Assembly: GCA_003820375.1 (NCBI GenBank)
Contig: RPQH01000049.1
Location: 1 to 32,850, forward strand
DNA from: Ignavibacteriota bacterium
Lineage (GTDB): Bacteria; Bacteroidota; Ignavibacteria; Tepidaquicellales; OLB5
DNA: 32,850 nt
Direction of reading: 5' to 3'
The notes below the pieces were generated by a model. It saw only the letters and a list, made by a program, of their open reading frames with translations, was not told the DNA's origin and ran no database searches. Made by a program: the position numbers and the translations under genes. Numbering within the stretch: position 1 is the first letter of the stretch; each line of letters begins with the position of its first letter. Shown in pieces: positions 7,968 to 15,028 of the stretch.

Positions 7968-8264
7968 ATGAAGATGAACAAAAAGAAGAAGGAAGCATTT
8001 AAGCAGTACAATGCAATGCAGATGCAGAATGCCAAACAGCAGCCGAGAAGAAAGAAAACAGATCCTTTCAAATCAAGAGGTATTAAATATATTGATTTTA
8101 AGGATGTGAAGCTTTTATCGAGGTTTGTTAATGAGCAGGGCAAAATTCTTCCATCAAGAATAACCGGTATCACATCAAAGATGCAGAGAGAATTGACCAG
8201 TGCTATTAAAAGAGCCCGTCATCTTGCATTAATGCCGTTCGTCAGCGAAGAGTTTAAGAACTAG
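7968..8264 (+). CDS. rpsR: 30S ribosomal protein S18
   Basis: At 98 residues, this is slightly longer than usual. The basic N-terminal tail ([10 protein letters not shown]...RRKKTDPF) is followed by the S18 core: [20 protein letters not shown], then LPSRITGIT and [20 protein letters not shown]18 binds with S6 to the platform of the small subunit. It is commonly encoded with rpsF and rplI; here it lies alone between a protease and tatD, with no rpsF or rplI in the window. It has no zinc-binding cysteines. A hairpin follows at 8322-8341. It could be the only copy moved away from its usual operon or a second paralogue; the window cannot decide. Confidence 0.95.
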   Translation: MKMNKKKKEAFKQYNAMQMQNAKQQPRRKKTDPFKSRGIKYIDFKDVKLLSRFVNEQGKILPSRITGITSKMQRELTSAIKRARHLALMPFVSEEFKN

Positions 8265-8317
8265 GAAAAGAACCTAACAAAGTAATATATCAAAATTGCG
8301 AGCTTGTTTTAGATTTA

Positions 8318-8476
8318 TGTCATTCCCGCGAAAGCGGGAATCATTATGAGTAGATTATAACAAACTTTCAGGACAGATAATACTGCATTGGATCATTTCA
8401 TGTTAATCAAAATCTTCAATGCTTAGAGTTGGTTCGAATCTATCATTGTAAATTCCTGCCTTCGCAGGAATGACAC
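8318..8476. repeat. inverted repeat with CATTCCCGC stems
   Basis: A tight hairpin ATTCCCGC-GAAA-GCGGGAAT (8322-8341) lies at the left end and ATTCCTGC..GCAGGAAT (8452-8471) at the right. The two ends also pair with each other (TGTCATTCC / GGAATGACA). The loop contains AATCAAAATCTT at 8405-8416, also present at a similar place in the palindrome at 25120-25463. The left hairpin can end rpsR transcription. Confidence 0.75.
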
Positions 8477-8509
8477 AAAGACATTTGCCCGCAATTCATT
8501 ATAAAGAAT

Positions 8510-9283
8510 ATGATAGACACTCACGCACATTTAAACTATCCTGATATTCAGAAAAACCTGCCTGATATTTTAAAACGTGCAGAAGATAACGGCATCAGCA
8601 AAATTATTATTCCTGCCACAGATATAAAATCATCACGTGAGATAATTGAGCTTATTGAAAAGCATGATATGCTTTATGGTGCTGTTGGTATCCACCCTAC
8701 CGAATTAAAAGATTTCAATGAAAATGACCTGAATGAAATTGAAGAATTATGTATTTCAAATAAGATTGCTGCCATTGGTGAAATAGGGCTGGATTATTAC
8801 TGGAAACCATATGACAAAGCTTTAGAACAGCATGTATTAAAATCACAGCTTCAGATTGCAAAAAGAAATAACCTGCCTGTCATACTTCACAACCGTGAAT
8901 CCTCCGAAGACCTGATGCAATTAATTATTGATGAATATGAAAACGGTAAGCTGAAAGGACAGTTCCATTCATTCAGCGGTGATTTGCAAATAGCAAAAAA
9001 ATGTATCGAGATGGGATTTTATATCTCATTTACAGGCAACTTAACATATAAGCCGAATGAAAAGACATTGACTGCAATAGAAATTGTGAAGAATATACCA
9101 TTGGAACATTTTTTACTTGAAACAGATACGCCCTACCTGCCGCCTGTTCCCTACCGCGGCAAGCAGAATGAACCCTCATATGTAATACACACAGCACAAA
9201 AAATAGCAGAATTAAAAAACACTACGATTGAAGAAGTCGGAAGAGTTACTTCTCTGAATGCGGAAAGATTGTATAAGATATAA
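8510..9283 (+). CDS. tatD: TatD-family metal-dependent deoxyribonuclease
   Basis: The protein has 257 residues, full family length. TIM-barrel metal ligands are all present: His5 and His7 in the N-terminal DTHAHLN, Glu91 in GEIGLDYYW, His127 in PVILHNRES, the FHSFSG histidine, and the Asp of LLETDTPYLPP followed by PYRGKQNEP. The family consists of cytoplasmic 3'-5' exonucleases or DNases acting in DNA repair and turnover. The gene follows the 8318-8476 palindrome and is convergent with the gene at 9396, with a terminator hairpin between them. In this subfamily tatD and ycfH are hard to separate by eye; the protein may be a YcfH/TatD-type paralogue. Confidence 0.93.
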   Translation: MIDTHAHLNYPDIQKNLPDILKRAEDNGISKIIIPATDIKSSREIIELIEKHDMLYGAVGIHPTELKDFNENDLNEIEELCISNKIAAIGEIGLDYYWKPYDKALEQHVLKSQLQIAKRNNLPVILHNRESSEDLMQLIIDEYENGKLKGQFHSFSGDLQIAKKCIEMGFYISFTGNLTYKPNEKTLTAIEIVKNIPLEHFLLETDTPYLPPVPYRGKQNEPSYVIHTAQKIAELKNTTIEEVGRVTSLNAERLYKI

Positions 9284-9303
9284 ACATGCAAATAAATCAG
9301 TTA

Positions 9304-9348
9304 TAAAAAACCCGCCTAACTTTTTCAATATTAAGCGGGAATTAAAAA
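9304..9348. terminator. bidirectional terminator hairpin
   Basis: CCCGCCTAA (9311-9319) and TTAAGCGGG (9331-9339) pair with one mismatch, flanked by A-rich sequence on the left and AATTAAAAAA on the right. It lies between the convergent tatD and PorT-like genes. Confidence 0.65.
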
Positions 9349-9395
9349 ATTCTCCGTATCATTAAGAAGATTTCCACTTTCGCGGAAATGTTTTA

Positions 9396-10094
9396 TTATA
9401 TAAAAAACTTTACGCCTGAATACACATAGAACGTATTGGTTCTTATTTTATTAATATTTATATTTTGTGCAAGATTATTCAATCCGCCGTATTCATATTT
9501 TACACCAAGAAGTATACCAAGGTATTTCTGTATTAAATATGCTCCCTGAAGACTTCCTGTTAATCCCAAATCAAAATTTTTCACTTTGTAAAAAGTATTT
9601 TCATCCTGCGAAATAAGAAGTCCGAAGTATGGTCCCAGATTTCCATCGATTAAAACTTTCCCAAAATCAAAATTAAAATCAAAAAGTAAAGGTATGTTAA
9701 TGTAATTCAAATTTTGTTTTTCTGTCAGGTTAGTTTCGATTCCTTTCTGCGAGTATTGAGCACCGGTAGTAAATCCAAATCCCAGGAAATCTATTGAAAG
9801 AATTGCACCAACAGTTGGTCCGACTTTTGTTTGAGTAGTTTCAAGTGAATTAAGAGAATCATTATTAACATCAATATCTGCCTTCGAGAAATCTGCACCT
9901 ACCTGTATATCAAGGTTCAGGTTGAATATTGCATTCTTCCTCCGCTGCATTTTTTCCACTTCTTTAAAGTAAGGCTTTATGCTTGTTTTGGATTTATCGT
10001 TTAAGCGTAAACGTTCTCCGAATTTGTCTCCTGCAAAAGAATATTCTGAGCCAACAAACAACAACAGCAAAACAAATGGTATAAGTTTTCTCAT
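9396..10094 (-). CDS. outer-membrane beta-barrel protein, PorT-like
   Basis: The 232-residue protein has a signal peptide (about 1-21, ending SEYSFAG). After a basic, polar linker (30-60) come regular amphipathic strands ('LNLDIQVGADFSKADI', 'VGAILSIDFLGFGFTTGAQYSQKGIE', 'NYINIPLLFDFNF', 'GNLGPYFGLLIS', 'LGILLGVKYEYGGLNNLA') ending in YVYSGVKFFI. This is the pattern of the PorT / 'outer membrane protein beta-barrel' family: GxxYxxKG, YxxIPLLxxxxF, GPYxGxL. PorT itself takes part in type IX secretion, but many paralogues have no known role. A GAGGA lies before the ATG. It is 26 bp downstream of the DUF4835/PorD-like gene, so the two are probably co-transcribed. Confidence 0.8.
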   Translation of the reverse strand: MRKLIPFVLLLLFVGSEYSFAGDKFGERLRLNDKSKTSIKPYFKEVEKMQRRKNAIFNLNLDIQVGADFSKADIDVNNDSLNSLETTQTKVGPTVGAILSIDFLGFGFTTGAQYSQKGIETNLTEKQNLNYINIPLLFDFNFDFGKVLIDGNLGPYFGLLISQDENTFYKVKNFDLGLTGSLQGAYLIQKYLGILLGVKYEYGGLNNLAQNININKIRTNTFYVYSGVKFFI

Positions 10095-10120
10095 ATTATT
10101 TCCTCTTTCATTTTATTTAA

Positions 10121-11041
10121 TTATTTTTTACTGTATTCATCATAAGTTGAAGTATGGTCAGGGTCCATTTCAGCAAGCCGCCTGTAAATGGTTTTATCAT
10201 AATAATCAACAAGTACAGTTGCAATTTCAAGGTACTTGGTTTCAAAGAATTGCTTGATAGTAAAAGCTCTTACTTCAGCTTTTTTCGTTTTTCCAATAAG
10301 GTCAATTGCCTGTGCAACTCTTTCCAATGCCTGTCTTTTATTGTATTGAATAGAATCTATCCCTGCAAAATGATACAGCCATACACCTTTCCTGAAATCG
10401 GTATATCTTGAATTCAGCAATTCCTGCGGATAAGTATTTCTTGAAGCTCTTGCCGTAGTATTATCAGCCCATCCTTTTGAAGAGCTGTTTACAACTGCCA
10501 GGTTTACAACATCCATCGCTTTTTGAAAACGTTTGGTGCCTAATTCTAATTCCCATGAATCATCATCTGTCCCGATAATCATATAAGCATAATAATCAAT
10601 GAAACTGGTGAGAGAATTGAACTTCAGGTCATCATGATAGAAAGCTTGTCCCCGTGTGTAATTGAAAGCCCAGTTATCATCTTTTATTCTGAGAAGTGAT
10701 GTGTAGTTTTGGGTTTTATAAATATTTCTTTGAGCAATTACCACAACCTGAGCTTCATAGCTGTCGAAACCCGTTGCTGCAGTAAAATTAAAAATAAAAT
10801 TGCATTTGATTTTATACGGCTTTCCCCTTACATCGTTAACAATTTCCTCATTGGTAAATCTGGTTTTAGTAATATAATCTGTTATTTCCTGCTTAAATGA
10901 TGTTAACCTGTCACGGACATCAATACTAAGCTTATCCGTATTAATATCAACAGTGGGTTCTAACTCCTGTGATATCAAATTATTACAAAAAAATGATATC
11001 ATCAGTAATAGAAAAAAGAAGCTTTTTAGCTTATATAACAT
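10121..11041 (-). CDS. DUF4835 / PorD-like secreted protein
   Basis: The protein has 306 residues from ATG 11041. A TTG at 11098 would add 19 residues before the signal peptide, so I reject it. The signal peptide is LKSFFFLLLMISFFCNNLIS, cleaved before QELEPTV. The mature protein shows family landmarks: 'FKQEITDYITKTRFTNEEI' near the start, 'KCNFIFNFT', 'YxAQVVVIAQRNIY..QNYTSLLRIKD..WAFNYTRGQAF', 'LTSFIDYYAYMIIGTDDDSWE', 'GKKTKKAEVRAFTIKQFFETK' (approximate). I recall this as DUF4835, named PorD in type IX secretion studies. It is periplasmic or outer-membrane-associated. Together with the downstream PorT-like barrel it supports a Bacteroidota-type secretion background. Confidence 0.8.
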   Translation of the reverse strand: MLYKLKSFFFLLLMISFFCNNLISQELEPTVDINTDKLSIDVRDRLTSFKQEITDYITKTRFTNEEIVNDVRGKPYKIKCNFIFNFTAATGFDSYEAQVVVIAQRNIYKTQNYTSLLRIKDDNWAFNYTRGQAFYHDDLKFNSLTSFIDYYAYMIIGTDDDSWELELGTKRFQKAMDVVNLAVVNSSSKGWADNTTARASRNTYPQELLNSRYTDFRKGVWLYHFAGIDSIQYNKRQALERVAQAIDLIGKTKKAEVRAFTIKQFFETKYLEIATVLVDYYDKTIYRRLAEMDPDHTSTYDEYSKK

Positions 11042-11129
11042 ACTATTTTTAATAATTATGTGTATTTTAAAATTAAACAAAGAAGCTTTTAAAAACAATC
11101 CTTAAGAGAAATGGCAGAAGCGGATAATA

Positions 11130-11681
11130 TTATTTATTTAATTTATTTAAGATTTCTGTGAATTTAGAAGAATACAGCTCTTCGTTTCCATCAAACTTTT
11201 TCAGCCAGTTCATTACATATACTTTATCAAAAGCAGGATGTTTCAAAATAATTGCGTTAACATCTTCAATATCTCTTTCCCTGCCTGCGAATATCTTAAG
11301 TATAATAATATCTTCGATAGAAGCATAATTCACAGGAACATTATTTACATCAAATACTTTACATCTTTTTATTGCCTCAGTTTTAAAATCAGTTAAAGAA
11401 AATATTAGAACAACCCGAAGTCCCGTAATTTCATCAATAAGAGGCAGAACCATGGTTTTACTGACAAACTCTTCTATGTTACCGGGTAAAATCTTTAAAT
11501 TGAGTTTATTTGAAATTGAGATTAAATCTTTTAACCTGTCAACATTCACCCCTAATGTAATATCTATGTCTTTAGTAAACCTGGGCTCACCGTACATAAG
11601 TGCTGCCTGCCCGCCAATAACCATGTAAGGAATATTATTCCGTTTTAAAGCACCGGCAATATTTGCTATTAATTCATTCAA
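11130..11681 (-). CDS. nucleotidyltransferase-fold protein, likely toxin of a two-gene module
   Basis: The protein has 183 residues. An N-terminal polymerase-beta-type motif is clear: IPYMVIGGQAALMYGEPRFT followed by KDIDITLG, that is GG, R and DxD. The C-terminal half has 'SIEDIIILKIFAGRERDIEDV', the conserved helix with KxxAGRxxDxxD seen in DUF6036-type and AbiEii-type nucleotidyltransferases. Such proteins are predicted to transfer nucleotides to RNA or protein. The start overlaps the end of the upstream 66-residue gene by 8 bp, a typical toxin-antitoxin arrangement. Which partner is toxic is inference. It is the last gene of the minus-strand run that begins near gyrA. Confidence 0.8.
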   Translation of the reverse strand: MNELIANIAGALKRNNIPYMVIGGQAALMYGEPRFTKDIDITLGVNVDRLKDLISISNKLNLKILPGNIEEFVSKTMVLPLIDEITGLRVVLIFSLTDFKTEAIKRCKVFDVNNVPVNYASIEDIIILKIFAGRERDIEDVNAIILKHPAFDKVYVMNWLKKFDGNEELYSSKFTEILNKLNK

Positions 11682-11874
11682 GCCCGTTTAATATTTTGGC
11701 AATTCTTATATCTACTTCAATTCCTTCTAATGGGTCTTTAGGTGGGAAAGCACCAACTTTTCTTGCATGCTCTAACATCAGTTTGAATATTTCCATATTC
11801 TTTTTATAATCAGGTTTGGTATCTGCAATCAATTTCTTTTCAAACTCTTCCCAGTATTTTACATCCTTTATCAT
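11674..11874 (-). CDS. small partner protein of the nucleotidyltransferase (antitoxin-like)
   Basis: The 66-residue protein is helical, charged and without cysteines; it begins MIKDVKYWEEFEKKLIAD and has 'MLEHARKVGAFPPKDPLEGIEVDIRIAKIL' in the second half. I do not recognise a named family, but small acidic-basic helical proteins of this size often precede DUF6036-type nucleotidyltransferases. It overlaps the thioesterase upstream by 4 bp (ATGA) and the nucleotidyltransferase downstream by 8 bp, so translation of all three is probably coupled. Confidence 0.7.
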   Translation of the reverse strand: MIKDVKYWEEFEKKLIADTKPDYKKNMEIFKLMLEHARKVGAFPPKDPLEGIEVDIRIAKILNGLE

Positions 11875-12353
11875 TCAATCACCTCGATATTATCTCCTTC
11901 AAAATCTATTAACATTTTTCTATATACATCTTTAAGGCGTTCGGGCTTGTTTGTTTCAGTATTAAGATTAACCTGGATTGACTTCTGGTCACAATAAAAT
12001 ATACCTGTTTCTGCATTAAGCAAGACATGTTCAAAGCAGAAGCTTGTATTTTTTATATAAGCAATTCTTGTATAAACATCAATCAAATCATCAGTTCTTG
12101 CGGGATTATAATAGTTAATTTCATTTCTTCTGACCATGACTTTAATTCCATTTTTCAAAAAACCGCCTGCAAGGATAGTGAAGCCAAGGTCACGTATATA
12201 TTCAACCCTGCCCGATTCGCAGTATTCGAGATATATTGCATTGTGCACTATCCCCAGTGAATCAACATGATAGTTGCGTACACGCATTTGGAATTTATGT
12301 TTATATTTAGATAAGTCCGGCTGCATGTGATCTGAAATAATTTGCTGCTTCAT
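11871..12353 (-). CDS. acyl-CoA thioesterase, 4HBT / YbgC-FadM type
   Basis: At 160 residues this is a single hot-dog domain. The signature is 'VRNYHVDSLGIVHNAIYLEYCESGRVEYIRDLG', with the active-site Asp in YHVDSLGIVHN, followed by 'RRNEINYYNPARTDDLIDVYTRI'. The family hydrolyses acyl-CoA thioesters in the cytoplasm. The first ATG (12353) overlaps the preceding AbiEii-like gene by 47 bp; ATG 12326 (residue 10) overlaps by 20 bp and is also possible. Neither has a strong ribosome binding site. The downstream small gene overlaps by ATGA. Its position inside nucleotidyltransferase modules is odd for a metabolic enzyme. Confidence 0.88.
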   Translation of the reverse strand: MKQQIISDHMQPDLSKYKHKFQMRVRNYHVDSLGIVHNAIYLEYCESGRVEYIRDLGFTILAGGFLKNGIKVMVRRNEINYYNPARTDDLIDVYTRIAYIKNTSFCFEHVLLNAETGIFYCDQKSIQVNLNTETNKPERLKDVYRKMLIDFEGDNIEVIE

Positions 12354-12969
12354 TTAAAATATATTTTTTAGCTTTTTCCCAATCAAAAGGTTTCAGCATT
12401 AAAGGATTTTTCTTTTCACTAATATTTTCAAAAGCCATCAGGCTTTTAGTTAAAATAACCTCATTATAAACTTCACTTCCGAATTTCTTCAAATAAAACG
12501 AAATCAACTGCTCAAAAGAAAATTTTTCTTTCAGAAGAAAATATATATCGATAAAATCTTTTTTCGCAGTTCTGCCTGTAACAGCAGATAATTTCATTGC
12601 AGCTATATCTTTTAGTCCTGCAATATCGATTTTATATCCGGATTTGATTTTTTTGTCTATTAATTTGTAAGGAAAATGTATGAAGCTGATTTCAACTTTA
12701 TTATATTGAATGTATAAAGTGCCTTCTGAGATGGATGTTACAACGGGACGAGGAGTTAGTATTGAATTTAATTGATTAACAAATTTTTTATTATCAAACT
12801 TAGAGGAAGAAAAAAAGTCAAGGTCTACTGAAGTCCTGTGCTGAAGCATTAATGCTAAGGCAGTTCCTCCTGCAAGATAGAAATTTTTCAACAGGTCTGT
12901 TTTACTTAATGTTTCCAGGCAATAAATTTGTTTCTTATTGATTGCCTTTGATGAAGTAACTGATTCCAA
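12307..12969 (-). CDS. AbiEii/AbiGii-type nucleotidyltransferase (toxin-like)
   Basis: The protein has 220 residues. The nucleotidyltransferase motif is 'FYLAGGTALALMLQHRTSVDL' with DLDFFSS following, giving GGT, R and DxD. The second conserved helix is 'DIAAMKLSAVTGRTAKKDFID', the KxxAxxxRxxxKDxxD motif of AbiEii toxins, continuing IYFLLKEKF. AbiEii proteins are nucleotidyltransferases known from abortive phage infection and toxin-antitoxin pairs (for example MenT-type tRNA modification). The gene overlaps its upstream partner (12906-13262) by 64 bp and the thioesterase downstream. No AbiEi-type winged-helix antitoxin is present; the 118-residue gene takes that place. Confidence 0.88.
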   Translation of the reverse strand: MESVTSSKAINKKQIYCLETLSKTDLLKNFYLAGGTALALMLQHRTSVDLDFFSSSKFDNKKFVNQLNSILTPRPVVTSISEGTLYIQYNKVEISFIHFPYKLIDKKIKSGYKIDIAGLKDIAAMKLSAVTGRTAKKDFIDIYFLLKEKFSFEQLISFYLKKFGSEVYNEVILTKSLMAFENISEKKNPLMLKPFDWEKAKKYILNEAANYFRSHAAGLI

Positions 12970-13262
12970 TCTATTTCCTTCTTTTTAAAATCCTTCAATA
13001 TATGATACCAGAAGTTAAAATCAATATTCGAAAAATTTTTCCATCCCTTGCCTGCAAAAAATACGGCAAGGTCATTAAAAGTGAATATTTTCATCAGCAT
13101 TTGAATCTGCTTCATATTACCATGCTGCATAACCCGCTCCAAAAGTAATTCCTTCAATTCCATTTCGGATAATTTCTTAACATCATATTCCCATAAAAGC
13201 GGACCTGCTGAACGTTTCAGCTTCTTTAAATATTTGTCTTTATCCTCTTTACTTATTCTCAT
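12906..13262 (-). CDS. partner protein of AbiEii-like nucleotidyltransferase (DUF6922-like)
   Basis: The 118-residue helical protein contains 'LLWEYDVKKL', 'KELLLERVMQHGNMKQIQML' and 'FNFWYHIL'. The order 'W-x-D-x-x-x-L ... I/L-x-E-R-V-x-x-x-G ... FW' resembles the small proteins (DUF6922, from memory) that precede AbiEii-family nucleotidyltransferases and are thought to be antitoxins. It ends 64 bp inside the nucleotidyltransferase reading frame and begins 14 bp after threonine aldolase, so it probably shares that transcript. The antitoxin role is inference. Confidence 0.7.
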   Translation of the reverse strand: MRISKEDKDKYLKKLKRSAGPLLWEYDVKKLSEMELKELLLERVMQHGNMKQIQMLMKIFTFNDLAVFFAGKGWKNFSNIDFNFWYHILKDFKKKEIDWNQLLHQRQSIRNKFIAWKH

Positions 13263-13276
13263 CAGAAAAATGCAAT

Positions 13277-14302
13277 TTAAGAAAGTACTTCTTTTACCGC
13301 ATCAATTGCTTTTTTCACATCATCCATGCTTACATCTAGATGGCAAATTGCACGCAAGCTGCCGTAACTGCCATCGCTTATCAGTATGCCTTTATCCTTT
13401 AACGCAGATTTGAATTTATTTATTTCTTCATCTGTCCTGTTCAATCTGAATATAATAATGTTGGTTTGAACAGTTGACATGTCAACCGAGATATCTTTTA
13501 ACTTGCTTATTTCATTTGCAAAGCATTTTGCTTTTTCATGGTCTTCTTTTAATCTCTGAACATTGTTATCAAGTGCATACAAAGCAGCAGCAGCAAGAAT
13601 ACCTGCCTGTCTCATACCGCCGCCTATTATTTTGCGGTATTTGTGAGCTTTGGTTATTGTTTCTTTATCACTGCATAAAATAGAGCCGACCGGGGCGCCA
13701 AGTCCCTTGGAAAAACAAAACGAAATTGAATCTACATATGATGCATATTCTTTAACAGGAATTCCCGTTTCTACCGAAGCATTAAAAACCCTTGCCCCAT
13801 CCATATGCATACGTATGCCTTCTTTTAAAGCAAGCTCACGAATCTTTTTAATTTCATCAATAGGGAATATGGTACCGCCTGCCCTGTTGTGCGTGTTTTC
13901 AATACATATCAAAGCAGTTTTTGGAAAGTAATAAGCTCTCGGTCTAATCTGCTTTTGGATATCATCAGCAGTAAACACACCATTTACTCCCTGTACCGGG
14001 AAAAGCTGAACCTGTGATAAAAATGCCGGAGCGGCTGTCTCGTAATTTAATATATGCGATTCTGATTCTAATATTACTTCATCAGCGGGGCTGGTTTGCG
14101 ATTTTATTGCAAGCTGGTTTGCCATACATCCGGAAGGGACATAAAGAGCAGCTTCTTTACCGGTAATTTCAGCACATCTTCGTTGCAGTTCATTTACAGT
14201 TGGGTCTTCGCCGTACACATCATCACCAACCTCGGCATTAGCCATGGCTTCCCTCATTCCTTTAGAGGGTTTTGTAACTGTATCGCTTCTTAAGTCTATC
14301 AT
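13277..14302 (-). CDS. ltaE: low-specificity L-threonine aldolase
   Basis: The protein has 341 residues, the normal length. It is a PLP fold-type I enzyme that cleaves L-threonine and L-allo-threonine to glycine and acetaldehyde in the cytoplasm. Landmarks are the N-terminal [11 protein letters not shown], '[16 protein letters not shown]', [31 protein letters not shown] and the PLP lysine Lys199 in [14 protein letters not shown], followed by the R in IGGGMRQAG. It lies 18 bp from hepT upstream and 14 bp from the 118-residue gene downstream, a housekeeping enzyme set between two toxin-antitoxin-like modules in one apparent transcription unit. Confidence 0.95.
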   Translation of the reverse strand: MIDLRSDTVTKPSKGMREAMANAEVGDDVYGEDPTVNELQRRCAEITGKEAALYVPSGCMANQLAIKSQTSPADEVILESESHILNYETAAPAFLSQVQLFPVQGVNGVFTADDIQKQIRPRAYYFPKTALICIENTHNRAGGTIFPIDEIKKIRELALKEGIRMHMDGARVFNASVETGIPVKEYASYVDSISFCFSKGLGAPVGSILCSDKETITKAHKYRKIIGGGMRQAGILAAAALYALDNNVQRLKEDHEKAKCFANEISKLKDISVDMSTVQTNIIIFRLNRTDEEINKFKSALKDKGILISDGSYGSLRAICHLDVSMDDVKKAIDAVKEVLS

Positions 14303-14320
14303 CTTAAAAATTCCAGCTTA

Positions 14321-14662
14321 CTAATCTTTTTCTGAAATAATTTTTTTTATTAATTTTCCTAATTCAGGTATTCGTACCTGAGTTGTTTCCCATACAATTT
14401 TTATATTGACACCAAAATAATCATGAATAAGTCTGTTTCTCATTCCGACTATTTTCTTCCAATTAATATCATCATGTTCATTTTTAAATTCATTGGATAT
14501 TCTATTTGCTGCTTCACCAATAATCCCAATTTCTCTTATCACAGCACTCTGTATCATTCTATTTACTGAAAAATCAGAATATTCGATATCTTTAACAAAT
14601 TCCATTATTAAATTAACAGATTCATTCATATGATAAAGAAACATTAAATCATCCTTCTTCAT
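14321..14662 (-). CDS. hepT: HepT-like ribonuclease toxin (HEPN, DUF86)
   Basis: This all-helical protein of 113 residues has the HEPN active site '[13 protein letters not shown]', fitting RX4HXY with Arg75, His80 and Tyr82. '[16 protein letters not shown]' is the usual preceding helix. In characterised pairs HepT cleaves RNA and is silenced when its MntA partner attaches AMP groups to the motif tyrosine. Its start overlaps the stop of the upstream mntA by four bases (ATGA). All known key residues are present, so the toxin is probably functional. Confidence 0.92.
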   Translation of the reverse strand: MKKDDLMFLYHMNESVNLIMEFVKDIEYSDFSVNRMIQSAVIREIGIIGEAANRISNEFKNEHDDINWKKIVGMRNRLIHDYFGVNIKIVWETTQVRIPELGKLIKKIISEKD

Positions 14663-14949
14663 TGATATAAAATCCTCATATTGTTCTTAACCTCAGATAT
14701 AATATAAGGGCTAATATCTCCTTCTGTTAAAAGATCAACTTTTAATCCCAGACTTTCAGATAGATCCTGTTCTATACCGACTATCTCGAATAAATCTATT
14801 GGGCGTACAAAATCCACCATCACATCAATATCACTTTCGGGAGTTTCCTCATCTCTCACATAAGAGCCAAACACAGCAACCTTCGAAGCTCCCTTTGCTT
14901 TTAGGAACTCGACTATCTTGCTGTATATTTCATCCTTATTCTTTTTCAT
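14659..14949 (-). CDS. mntA: MntA-like minimal nucleotidyltransferase antitoxin
   Basis: The 96-residue protein has the minimal nucleotidyltransferase motif GSX10DXD: VAVFGSYVRDEETPESDIDV, with Gly28-Ser29, Asp40 and Asp42, plus a third acidic position in KVDLLTEGD. MntA antitoxins AMPylate the HepT toxin. The gene is first of the pair and is translationally coupled to hepT (ATGA). It starts about 80 bp from the end of gyrA; a short hairpin repeat (14962-14987) lies between them. Confidence 0.92.
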   Translation of the reverse strand: MKKNKDEIYSKIVEFLKAKGASKVAVFGSYVRDEETPESDIDVMVDFVRPIDLFEIVGIEQDLSESLGLKVDLLTEGDISPYIISEVKNNMRILYQ

Positions 14950-14961
14950 TGCAGTTCATAA

Positions 14962-14987
14962 CTTTCCCAAATAGAAATTTGGGAAAG
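14962..14987. repeat. short palindromic repeat CTTTCCCAAAT / ATTTGGGAAAG
   Basis: An 11-bp perfect stem on a 4-nt loop is followed by AGG. The same hairpin is at 29489-29513, and a copy with arms separated by an insertion is at 32451-32497. It lies between gyrA and mntA. Confidence 0.85.
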
Positions 14988-15028
14988 AGGTAATTGTTTT
15001 TAATTCAATTCTTCATTCTTAATTGAAA

